DNA of 64,000 bases from positions 6,820,001-6,884,000 of the forward strand of contig NGZR01000003.1 of the NCBI GenBank assembly GCA_002197995.1, in the 5' to 3' direction. Source of the DNA: Gaeumannomyces sp. JS-464. Its lineage: Eukaryota; Ascomycota; Sordariomycetes; Magnaporthales; Magnaporthaceae. The position numbers and the translations under genes were made by a program. Numbering within the stretch: position 1 is the first letter of the stretch; the number at the start of each line of letters is the position of its first letter. The notes under the pieces are model-generated. The model was not told the DNA's origin. It saw nothing but the letters and a program-made list of their open reading frames with translations, and searched no databases. This document shows, one piece after another, positions 1 through 9,930 of this stretch.

Positions 1-678
1 CCGAGAGCGCGCGACCAGCCAAGACGCCTCCGTACGAGGCATCTCGTCGCTTCTCATAGTTCGTCTCGTCGAGGCCGGCGTCGGCCACAAGCAGCGGCAG
101 GTTGCCTTGCGCGTACGCCTGGAAGGCCGAGGAGCCCAGTGACTTGAGCCCCGCCGCGTCGTACTTTTTCTTCTTCTCCAGATCGAGCAGCCTGTTTCTC
201 CTCGCCCTGATGATGATCTGTGCCCCACGCAAGTCCTCGGGGGTCAGCGGATGTCTGGCCCGTTCTCCGGACGGATGATCCGAGTGCTGGGCCTCACCTT
301 GTCATCAATGTCTGTAATGTTCATGACAAAGTTGACCTTGTAGCCAAAGTAATGCATCAAGATGCGGCGGATGACATCGGTCGACACATAATTCCTGGCG
401 TGGCCCAGGTGGCTCTGATCGTAGACGGTCGGTCCGCAGGCGTACCAGGACACGTTGCCCTTGGCAATGGGCTCGAAGACGACGGGGGCGCCAGGCGCGA
501 GGGAGTTGTGCACCCTGATGGTGGACGAATCCATGGCGGGCAAGGCTGTGGCTGCGAGCAACCGTCGAGGCTGGACAATTCGAGGCGGGGCAATTCGAAT
601 TCGTGCGGGCGGTCGTATCTTGTGCGCAGCAAAGAGGGTGGTGGTGCAGGGCCTCGCGACTCTGAAGAAGGAGTGCAT
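1..678 (-). CDS. CRS1: Cysteinyl-tRNA synthetase, N-terminal part (runs off the left edge)
   Basis: Class I aminoacyl-tRNA synthetase that charges tRNA-Cys. The first exon (298-678) contains the CysRS signature [19 protein letters not shown], including the HxGH-type motif (HLGH), followed by [12 protein letters not shown]. An 80-nt intron (218-297, donor GTGAGG, acceptor CACAG) joins it to an exon running off the left edge ([20 protein letters not shown]...). The reading frame is intact over what is visible. The first Met at 678 precedes about 48 residues rich in Arg and Ala with almost no acids (starts [11 protein letters not shown]), which resembles a mitochondrial targeting peptide. A second in-frame Met at 534 ([12 protein letters not shown]) directly precedes the catalytic domain. 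Cytosolic and mitochondrial forms from two starts are therefore plausible, as for many fungal synthetases; this is inference. Divergently oriented from TRM61. The family call is certain. Confidence 0.93.
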
Positions 679-1320
679 TCAGGAATCGAGGCTGGGCATC
701 CGGAGAAAGGTGATCAAGAGAGGGGTTCCCAGCTGCGTCTAAGAGCGGAGGAGGGCGGCGGGCAATGGGTGCAACGTCAGCAGAGAATTGGATTGAGTCA
801 CTGGCGCGCATTGCGGAATGCGCTGCAAAGCTGGCGTCAGCCTTACAGCGGGACACTTTACAGGGGTCTTGGCGGGCTTCTCTGCCACAGTTTGTGTTCC
901 CCGCGATTTGTGGCTGCGGCAGGGGACGATAAACCGTTCGGACTGAACACAGGCATTGATCGGGAAATGGAAATAACATGGGACTCTGCATGGATACAAA
1001 AGATAATTTCTCAATGATCCAGGGATATGAGCAGTTACGGAACTAATGTGGTGGAATTGGTACAAAAATTGGGTTGGCCATAAAGTCACTGCAGGCACTT
1101 CCCCGCAATTAGAGCTCTCGCACAGCAAAACCGCGTGCCGAATTTTTTGTCGCGAGTCGGGCCAATCCAAACCACCAGACCGCGTGCAGTTTTTTTCAGC
1201 CTCCCTCAACGCCATTGGAACAGCCCGTCTCCCAGCACAAGGACGGTCGCCAAGACCAGTGAACCTCGCGACGCATCGCGCCACCCGCAAATGCCTCGCA
1301 GATCCTCGCGCGTCGCTGCA
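679..1320. promoter_or_regulatory. Bidirectional intergenic region between CysRS and TRM61
   Basis: About 640 bases separate the divergent start codons of the CysRS gene (678, minus strand) and the likely TRM61 start (1321; an upstream in-frame ATG lies at 1291). It should hold both promoters and 5' UTRs. I see no convincing TATA box or named transcription-factor site. Open frames here on both strands have no recognisable product and are treated as chance. Confidence 0.5.
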
Positions 1321-2993
1321 ATGTCTCGCATCCCCTCGCCCTTCCTCCACCTTGGCTCCCAGACGACGGCCAACTCGCTGGCCATCATCCATCTCTCGCG
1401 CGACCGCCTCCAGCCGCTGTACCTCGAGGAGATTGACGGCGAGCACGATGGCTACGCCGAGGGCGCCGTCCTGAACACCCGCTTCGGCTCCTTCCCCCAC
1501 TCCACGTTCATCAATGTGCCCTGGGGCTCGCAGGTCCGCGCCTCCGAGGTGGACACGGGCTCTCGCGGAAGGAAACCGCAGAAGAAGCGGAAACGCGACG
1601 ACGCCGCGACTCCCGCGGACGAGACGGCGGCCGGCACGGGCGGCGACACAAACACCGAAACCAACGGCGGCGGAAAGGGTGCCAAGAAGGCCGTGGCCGC
1701 GTCCAGCGGCTTTGTGCACATCCTCGCGCCGAGCCCGGAGCTGTGGACCTCCAGCCTGCCACACCGGACCCAGGTCGTCTACACTCCTGACTACAGCTAC
1801 ATCCTGCAGAAGATCCGCGCGCGGCCCGGCAGCAGGCTGATCGAGGCCGGCGCCGGCAGTGGCAGCTTCACACACGCCTCGGCGAGGGCCGTCTACAACG
1901 GTATCGGCGACGGGCCGGCGGACGACCCTGATGCCGGCAGGGGGAAGGTCTTTAGCTTTGAGTTCAACGAGTCGAGGTACAAGAAGATGTGCACAGAGGT
2001 CACGGCCCACAAGCTGGACAGGATCGTTCGTGTCACGCACCGCGATGTCTACAATGACGGGTTCCTGGTGGACGGGAAGAGCCCCGGCGCCGACGCCGTC
2101 TTCCTCGACCTGCCCAAGCCCTGGGAGGCTCTACCACACCTCTCGCGACGGAGATATCAGCCGGCAGCCGCATCCGGCCAGCAAGGGGACAATAACTCCA
2201 TGGATTCAACCCAAAAAGACGCGGACGAGAGCTTCGTCTCGCCCCTTAACCCCAAGAAGAGCGTCCACTTGTGCACGTTCTCACCTTGCATCGAGCAGGT
2301 CTCGCGGACGGTGTCGATGATGCGTCAGCTGGGTTGGATGGACATCGAGACGGTCGAAATAGCCAACAAGCGGATCCACGTCATGCGTGAGAAGGTCGGA
2401 CTCACCGTTGCGACCGACAGGGGCATAGCACAGGCACCCGTCGATGTCTCGGAGGCGGTCGAGCGCCTGCGGAGGATAGAAGAGCGGGTCCGGGAGCACC
2501 AGAAGGCGATCCACGACCCGGAGGTCGACGACGTCGAGGAGCACCTCAAGGAGAACTTCGACGACGCCGTCGCTCTCGAGAACAACAAGCTCCCGCCGTT
2601 CATGCAGGGCAGGCTGGTCACGCGGCCAGAATCAGAGATGCGGTCGCACACGTCATATCTAACCTTTGCCGTCCTGCCCCGGGAGTGGACGGCTGAGGAC
2701 GAGGCGGAGGCGCTGGCGAGGTGGCCGTGCGGACAGGAGAACAGGTCATCGGTAGTCTCGACAAGGCTGCGCGTAAGCAGCAAAAGCGTGAGATGCTGGA
2801 GTCCAAGAAGGGAAAGAAAAAGGGCAAGGCGAACGGCGGCGAGAAGGAGGCCGCTGCCACTGTAGGAGACGACACGGTCATGGGCGATGCTACCACAACC
2901 CCCGAAGAAGCCGTGCAGCATACAAAAAGGGATTTAGAAAATGACGAGGCGACAGAACAGGGCGTCACGCCGAAGCGTCCCAAGCAAGACTAA
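1321..2993 (+). CDS. TRM61: tRNA (adenine-58-N1)-methyltransferase catalytic subunit TRM61/GCD14, with one frameshift
   Basis: Catalytic, S-adenosylmethionine-binding subunit of the nuclear TRM6-TRM61 complex, which makes m1A58 in tRNAs. The start is set at 1321 (MSRIPSPFLHLGSQ), where homology to the family begins; 1291 is an alternative. Landmarks in order: an N-terminal beta domain with NTRFGSFPHSTF and PWGSQVR; an inserted Lys/Gly-rich low-complexity loop; SAM motif I IEAGAGSGSFT (about 1840-1870); catalytic-region motif VFLDLPKPWEALPHL (about 2098-2136); and a Lys-rich tail (KKGKKKGK). The main frame would run on to a stop at 2863-2865 in nonsense sequence, but the conserved C-terminus VIGSLDKAARKQQKREML appears one frame back from 2745 and ends at 2991-2993. 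The switch at about 2743 (AAC-AGG-TC) is explained by one missing A (AAC AAG GTC). No intron is visible. Confidence 0.9.
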
Positions 2994-3277
2994 TCAGCCC
3001 TCATGGTCACAATAACCTCACCCAGGTGGGCCACCGTCCAGGCATAGATAGGCCAAGACCACGATATTGGCCACGAATACAGAAATTATACCCGGCCAAG
3101 ACTGATTTTCGGTTTTTTTAATGGATATCTTGCTTGACACCAAGTGCTTTGCATTCCGCTGCTTCCTAATTCCCCTTGATACCAGTTTTGAAGGTATGTT
3201 TTGTTTCCTCTTTCCCTCTCCTTTCCCTCTAGCCCATTTACACCGAGTAAGGCTTTACTAATTCGGCGCAGATTAGC

Positions 3278-5060
3278 CTACGAAAGCGTCAGCAGGATCA
3301 TGGCTGTGGACATGGCCGAGAAATTGCCAGCCGCGCGCAACGTGTTACCGCCGTCCACGAGAGCCCACAACCCTTTATCGCCCCATGGCACGTCATCAAT
3401 GCGAACAGCCGCGCGAGGCAGCTTGATGTCGACGTCGCTTACCCGATCCTCCGTCTCGCTGGGGTTAACGACGCCGACGAGCACTTTGTTGTCCTCCTTG
3501 GTCCAGTATGCCACGTCGATCTTGTCGGCGCCGAGCCCGGCCACGGCCATGGCGTGCGGGCCGTCGCCCTCGCTGACTATAAACTCGACAACGGGCGACG
3601 ACGCCACGACCTTTGCGAGCTTGCCGTGCGCGGACGCCAGCGTGTCCGAGGCCGGGTACAGCCAGGCCACGATGCCGGTGGCGCCGTGGTTGAAGGCGAG
3701 CACGTTCATGGCCCACGACTCGGCGGGCGTCGGGTCGCGCGGCCAGTACCCCTCGCCCGAGAAGAGACTGCGAGAAGGACTGGGTGTTGTGGAACTTGGC
3801 CTTGGGCCAGCGGCCCAGCAGCGCCTCGTAGCGGGCCAGGTCGTCGAGGCGCCTGGGCACGTCGCGCACGTTGCCGTGGCAGTTGTCGCAGCCGCAGTCG
3901 CCGTACGTGCGGTTGCACTCGGTGCCCCACTTGGAGAAGGTCGCGTTGGCGATGATGGGGTACACGTCCTCCATGACGAAGTCGGCGCCCGCCGTGTACT
4001 CCCCAAAGTAGTAGTCCTGGCAGTTGAGCGTCACGGCCACCGGGTGGTACGGGTCCAGGGAGCGGATGACGTCGCGCGCCTTGCCGGGGGCGTCGAACGG
4101 GTGCTGCCACCCGTCGGGCTCGTCGGCGGTCCAATACGAGTAGATGGCCTCGGAGTCGACGGCAGGGCGGACCTTCTCGTCGACGTAGGTCAGGTTGCGG
4201 TACCCCTCGCGCAGGTCGTACATGAAGGGCAGGTCGATCTTTTCCATGTACCGCAGCTTGTCGCCGCCCTCAGGGTAGACGGTCAGCGGCGTCATGGCCG
4301 TGAGCCCGAGGTCGGCGTAGCGCTGGACCGGAGCCGTGTCGTTGAGGCGCAGGAAGCCGTCGTACGAGGCGTAGTAGCCGTAAGGCAGCAGGGGGCGGAA
4401 GGTGTGGTTAGACGCCGTGTTGCGGAACAGCAGGCCGCCGTTGAGGTTGTCGATGCGCGTCACGCTGCCCTTTTGCTTGTCGGGCAGGTGGAGCAGCTCC
4501 GCCGTCGCTACGTACACGCGCGGCTCGGCCTGGCCGGCCACGGTGGCGCGCAGCACAACCGGCTGCGCGGCTCGGTCGGTGGGCACGGCGGACAGGTCGA
4601 AGGGGACGAGGTTGCGGGTCGAGTTGACGGGCACGCTGCCGCTCGCCAGCTCGGCCCCCGTCGAGCTGAGCGTGATGGAGAAGGTCACGGGAGTTTCAGA
4701 CGACTGCTTGGACTCGTCAAGGGGTGAGCCGTAGTAGCGCGACAGCTCGGCGTTGACGACAAAGTGGCCCTGGGCCTCGTTGTCCAGGTACAGACTGTAC
4801 CGGGGCCGGAACTGCACGTGCAGCTGCGCCGGGCCGGGGATCTCGGGCGGCGCAACGGTCTCGCCGCCCGGCTCGAAGCTTGGGTAGCTTTTTTTTTTTT
4901 TTTTTGCTCTTGTTAGATATGCCGTGGTGTTGGGACACGGATGAACCTACCCCGGCTTGTAGACCTTGCCGCACCATCGCGGCCACCCGGGGTTGTTTCC
5001 CGTCTCGTCCTGCGCGGTCGCCAACGACGCGAGGTAGAGAAGACCCAGAGACAGCAGCAT
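3278..5060 (-). CDS. Secreted glycoside-hydrolase-like protein, frame broken by a small tandem duplication
   Basis: Fungal extracellular protein with a predicted TIM-barrel glycoside hydrolase fold; the substrate is unknown. Exon 1 (4951-5060) encodes the signal peptide MLLSLGLLYLASLATAQ and a short segment ending WCGKVYKPG. A 63-nt intron (4888-4950, GTAGGT...AG) contains a 17-nt A run on the coding strand. Exon 2 continues YPSFEPGGETVAPPEIPG, then a beta-rich N-terminal domain, then barrel-like motifs (YGYYASYDGFLRL, YWTADEPDGW, GADFVMEDVYPI, a Cys-rich CGCDNCHG). After QSFSQ the frame changes; it resumes as LFSGEGYWPRDPTPAESWAM and ends ...GNFSAMSTAMILLTLS at 3278. At 3757-3781 a 12-base block is followed by a 13-base near copy, so the duplication adds 13 nt and breaks the frame. 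It is either a recent null allele or an assembly error. Family assignment is from motif memory, without a GH number. Confidence 0.72.
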
Positions 5061-5951
5061 TGTGCGTTAGTTCCGGGTGTCGAGCAGCCCCCGGCGTTTG
5101 TCGCTCGTCCGCTCGCCAATAATATCTCGTGCCCCGTTTGGTGGGAAAGCACAGAAATATCGCTGAGGACAACAAAAAAAAAAAGGCCGGGTACCACGCC
5201 AACGCGATAAGAGAGAAATAAACGCGCAAAAAAGGGGTGACAAATACGGGGCATAAAGTTGACGGAAATCCGAAGAGCGGGGATTTACCTCGAGCTTACA
5301 AGGCCGGGTAACCATGCCTTCCATGCCCCCAAAGCTTAATACGACAGTTGATCGGCGGCGGTGCGGGGGAGATGGGAGAAACGGGGCGAGGGCGAACACG
5401 ACGTCGGGGTCGAGTCCAACGTTACGTGTCGGGGTGACGCTGCATTCCATGAGGTCATGCAGGGCCGAGCCCGTCTTGGTTTTTTTTTTTTTTTTTTGAC
5501 GTGCATGGCATGATAACGGCGTGGGATTATGGGGGTCCGTCTGCCGCCCCTAGGGTCAGATAATATCGGAATTCGTCTGGAGTAGTATCCTCGCCTCTCC
5601 CCACCAAAGTCGTAGGTTGCGACAGCTGCACATGAAGCGGTTATGCTGTCCGGTACCGACTATGGCTAATGTGATCTTATAATACTGTCCATCTACGTAT
5701 TTGCATAAACTGTGAAAATTATCCAAGCTGATGCCAAACTTCTATCCTCTAATTTGAGCCAAAGATCTACTTTTCCAACCATCCTGTATCTATATCTATG
5801 TTTCCCATTAATCCGAGATCACGTCCGCCCGTCTGTCCCGCCTCATGTAACTGTAACCATACCCAACCGCTTTTCCCACTCCTTTATTAGTTGTGCTTTT
5901 CTCCTCTCTCTCCTCCCTCCTCTAACCATGTTGAACCTCCGGCTGGCCCCA
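5061..5951. other. Intergenic region, no gene seen
   Basis: Lies between the start of the hydrolase-like gene and the 3' end of the permease. It contains an 18-nt poly(T) run (5480-5497) and an 11-nt poly(A) run (5174-5184) but no coding signal I can support. Expected contents are the hydrolase promoter and the permease terminator. Confidence 0.5.
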
Positions 5952-7799
5952 TCACCGGCCCGCAATCTTCTTCTCAATGGTCCTGAGCGGCAGGTAGACC
6001 AGGCCCGCGACGGCAAAGGCGAGCTCGAAGCCAATGTCGCCCGTCACCTCGGCCACGGGCCCCTTCCACCAGGCCTGGGCCATGAACGGGACGATGGCGC
6101 CGAAGCTGACCAGCAGCGACGCCAGCGCGGCGACACCCGGTGGCAGGCGGCGGGCGTCGTTCCAGACCTCCGGGTCGTACGAAGCCGCGTCGCCGGCGCG
6201 GAACCAAAAGTGCTCCGCCAGCAGGACGGCGACGAAGGCGGACGACCAGTAGGCGATGAGGGCAATGAAGTTCTCGAGGTTGGCCAGGAAGTCGCGGGCC
6301 AGCGCGATGGCGACGGGGATCAGCACGGCCGTCAGGAAGACGGCGTAGGCGTAGCGCGGCACCAGGCGCAGCAGGCGCGGCGCCAGCGGCGTCAGGAACT
6401 GCTGCAGGTTCAGCGTGACCGAGTACGACGTCGCGGCCAGGTTGCCGAGCAGGCTGAAGGCCAGGACCACGACGACAAACTTGCCGAAGCCGCCGGCCGG
6501 CGCCAGGATGGCGTCCAGCACTCCCCCGACCATGTAGGTCTTGTACCCAGCCTGCCAGGTCGGGTTCGCCGGCAGCGCGCTGCCGATGGCGGCGCCCAGG
6601 ATCATCAGGAGGGTCGACGGGATGACGAGGCCGGCGTAGCAGTAGGCGAAGATCTTGGTTCTGGATTGTTGGGTCTGGGGGTCAGCAGCTGGAGATTATG
6701 ATATGGGGGGAGGTGCGTCACCTCCGAGGACTAAGCACATACGGGGACGTCTTGGGGTCTAGATAGGCAGTAAAGTCGGACGCTAGCGGGGCATAGGGGA
6801 TCATATACGAAGCGACGATCATGCCAAACGAGAGGGTGTTGGCCACCGTCGCGGGTGGGTTCGGCTCGGGGAGCGGCCGCTGGAACCCGGCGGCGCCGAG
6901 GCCGGCGACGATGACGAGCGCGATGGCGGCGGGGATCGAGGCGTACTGCTCGTAGACGTGTAGGACGCGGTAGCCGCAGAAGGAGATGAAGAGGGCCAGC
7001 AGGGCGATGATGACGATGCCCGCGTTCTGGCTGACGACGGCGTCGCCGCCGGCCGAGGAGCCGCTGGCGACGGCCGAGAGGCACTGACTGCCGATGATGC
7101 ACTGCACCAGCATGAAGCCGACCATGGTGGACAGGTTGAGGATCACAGGAAGGGTGACGGGGTAGCGCCTAGGGGTGGGTTAGGGCGTTAGATTGGAGCA
7201 CATGTTTTTGGGTTCCCGCATGGAGCTGCGAGTGCGAGTACTTGGATGTGCTTACCCCCAGCTGTATCTCGCCTGGACCATCTGGCGCATGCCAGTCTTG
7301 GGGCCAAGGGTAGAGAAGTACCCCGTCAGCGTCGCCGTCAGGAGCATGAAGAAGAGAATGATGAGAGCGGCATCGCGGAGTTGCAGGCGGAACAATGTCG
7401 GTGCTAGTATTCCGAAAACAACTCTTAAGAGGGTGAAGCGGAGTGTCAGTATTTTAAAAAAAAAAAAAAAAAGAAACTTAGAAAAAGGGTCGGTAGCTGA
7501 TCTCACCCCAAAATGTTGGTGTTCATGGTCCACCACAGCGTAAAGATGGTCACCGTCTTCTTCACCGTCCTCTCCTCGGGCGGGACGGGGGCGATGCCGC
7601 GGCCCTCGAGCCTCCCGGAGCGGGCGGCATCCAAGAGGAACTGGCGGACGCGGCCGGCAAAAGTGTCTGGGGCCTTGCCGTCCTTGGATCCCGATGCCTC
7701 GGCATCAGCCGCGTCCACGACGGGCTTGCCGTCCGGGACGGTGCCCTTTTCCACATCGGCCGAGGCGCCCTCGGGCGACTGCGGCAGAGGTTGCGCCAT
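5952..7799 (-). CDS. Purine-cytosine permease (NCS1 family, Fcy2-like)
   Basis: Plasma-membrane proton symporter of the nucleobase-cation-symport-1 family, expected to import adenine, guanine, hypoxanthine or cytosine. The reconstructed model has four exons: 7507-7799, 7256-7423, 6743-7168 and 5952-6660. The introns are 83, 87 and 82 nt, all GT-AG, giving 531 residues with no frame break, close to the family's usual length. The start Met at 7799 opens a hydrophilic cytosolic tail (MAQPLPQSPEGAS). Family signatures in order: WWTMNTNILG at the first membrane segment, FSTLGPKTGMRQMVQARYSWG crossing exon 2/3, NLSTMVGFMLVQCIIG, SDFTAYLDPKTSP, and a final membrane region ending RTIEKKIAGR. About 12 hydrophobic segments are visible. 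Intron 1 contains a 17-nt T run on the coding strand. Exact purine versus cytosine specificity cannot be read from sequence. Confidence 0.92.
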
Positions 7800-8911
7800 C
7801 TGTAAGCCGAATATGGTGTCGGCCGGTATCACTGTAAGGACTGTCGGATCCCAAGAAGGGAAGCGTGTGGCTGCTAGGGGTGACGCGGACTGGCGCTCGA
7901 GGTAACCTCGGTGTAGGCAACGGGATGGTTTGCCGATGACCCGGTTCAGACGGAGGTTGACGTAGTGCTCTGGGCTTATATTTAGGCTAAAACAGCCCTC
8001 TGGTTCCGGTACGTGACGGGGAGCAGCGGAGAGGTCGAGACGCAGCGTGTCCCCTGGCCGTGGCGCGAACCTTTCCACACGCAAATGTGCGGGCTCACTT
8101 TATGCCCCTGGCTGCCGAGAAGGTTGGACAAAAGGACGATGGTGCCCCTCCGCTCGTTGTTTGGCTTTGGCAAGGCGGCCGGCGCTAGGTCTATCAATCT
8201 GGGGGCGACAAGGAAAGGGCCTGCGCACGCTCGGGCTGTCGTTCGCCTGGCTCACCGGCTCGACTGCCACAGGTCAGGATGCCGCTGCTTGGCCCCAGAC
8301 CGCGAATGCAACGGTGAAATGGCCATGGAGGGCCCTTTGTGACGCCCAGCAGGGCCCTGCGAGTAATAAGCGAGCGATGGGAAGGACATGGACCCAGATC
8401 AGAGATTTTCGCCATCCATGTCGGAGGCCGAAAGAGGAAGTCGAGCAATTGGTGCTTGGCTTAGCTTTTTTTTTCTTCCTTTTTTTTTTTTTTTTGTCCC
8501 CACGCAGATTCTTCTGGATTCGCTGGGTGCACCCGCCAAAATGAGTAATCGACATCACTTCCACAGCAGAATGGATCCGTCAGGCATGTGCGGTGTGGAG
8601 ACGAACCAAAAAACCATTGAAATTACTTCGAAAACCGCCCACGCGTGCCGGACCTAAAAACGCGTCCGGAGAGCACGCGGCGGCGGGGGAGGCGTGCGAT
8701 TCAGTTCGGGTCCGGCCCGGCATTTTAGACGGTTACAGCAACCGGAGGAAATAAAACAGGAGCAAGGCACAGCTCTAGCCTCGAATCAGAAGACTCGGCC
8801 GAACGCGAAGGGTGTGGTCGATTCGCACACAGCCCGCGCAGGGCTGCGACCAAACAAACGGGATCGGGCTTCCCGCGAAGCGCATGAGTCGCCGGTTGCC
8901 ATGGGTCCATG

Positions 8912-9486
8912 TCAACCATTTATCAGTCGCTCTCTGTGCTCGGATTTTACCTCTTTGTGCAAAGCGTCGACCTGGATGACGCAGTGCCACATGGTCATGG
9001 CCTCGCAGGCGTTGTCTTGGGACTGGCCTATGGTTGTCGATTTCGACGTCAGCCTAGCGCATACCTGACGCCAGATATGGCGAATAGCGGCGCGCAGAAT
9101 ACTCGATCCAGTTAGGCGCCTCGAGTTGGGAACAAAAAGCACCAGGGGCATGATGAATGTCAGGCCGTTGGCCATGCGCCAGGCAGGGACATGGTCACGG
9201 TGCGGATGAACTTATTGGCCATGCCGGCCGCTAGCATCATTGCCAAACAACTAACGGCCTTGTTCTGGCGAACAGCGACAACACGGCGCCTCATCTCAGG
9301 ATAAGTTTCTTGGGTGGTTGGGATCAGGGAGTAAAAACAGAAGCCGTAGACAAGGGTGATGAAGCATGAGGCTGAGAAATCATGAGTCCGAGCACAGCTT
9401 TCAACACCACCTCCGGTCGCTGGCGCGTATTCCAGCTGGAATTGGAGCAAAAAGTGGCTTTTCATGCGCATATTAGCCCAGCACAA
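8912..9486 (-). pseudogene. Possible relic of an MFS-type transporter (weak)
   Basis: Two adjoining minus-strand frames, when joined, read like a membrane transporter fragment: PEMRRRVVAVRQNKAV (compare the P-x-x-x-RGR-x-V-x-x-x-Q signature of sugar transporters), a hydrophobic stretch LAMMLAAGMANKF, then WRMANGLTFIMPLVLFVPN and SRRL (compare WR-x-x-x-GLQ-x-x-P-A ... PESPRWL). There is no start, no full domain and the frame is broken. The resemblance is suggestive only and could be chance hydrophobicity. Confidence 0.2.
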
Positions 9487-9514
9487 GAGTGGCCGTTAAT
9501 CAGCTTCCCGGTCA

Positions 9515-9930
9515 ATATCACTCTTTTCCTCTCAAATGATCACATCCCCGAGGTTGCGGCCGGCAAGACTCTAACAGATGCCGATTTACACCGAGCATTC
9601 ATCGCCTCACGCCGAGATCCCCAATCCCCACACTAGGCTTTTGAGTGAGCGGAGGCCTCGAGTGTGAGGAGGTCCCTGTCCCTGTCCATATTCTGCCTGC
9701 CCTGTAAGACCACGCCTATTCGGTTGCCCGCGGCAAGACTTGTGACAAATGCCACTTCACATCGAGATTGCGGGGCCTTTCAGACAGCACAGCAGGAGGC
9801 GTTGGGGGATAAAATTTCGTGTCACGGCTCATATCATTCTTGTCTTTCCGTAGCATCACATCATTCCCACTGCCCCCGGCAAGGCCAACCACTCTACACC
9901 GAGGTGACCACCATAGTGGGCCTCTAGATG
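9515..9930. repeat. Three degenerate tandem copies of a ~150-170-bp unit
   Basis: A core CGGCAAGACT recurs at 9561 and 9731 and, as CGGCAAGGCC, at 9877. In each copy it is preceded by a related block (ATCACATCCCCG, ACCACGCCTATTCGG, ATCACATCATTCCCAC) and followed by related blocks ending in CACCGAG or CATCGAG. Spacing is 170 and 146 bp. Copies have diverged strongly by substitutions and small deletions. Origin unknown; an old tandem duplication or a decayed repetitive element would fit. Confidence 0.4.

Noticed and set aside
739..2040. 433-codon minus-strand open frame
   Set aside because: Overlaps TRM61 exactly in antisense; arginine/alanine-rich with no family motif.
3201..4727. 508-codon plus-strand open frame
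   Set aside because: It is the antisense of the secreted hydrolase-like gene. Its Val/Arg/Gly-rich translation is typical of a GC-rich complement, with no recognisable domain.
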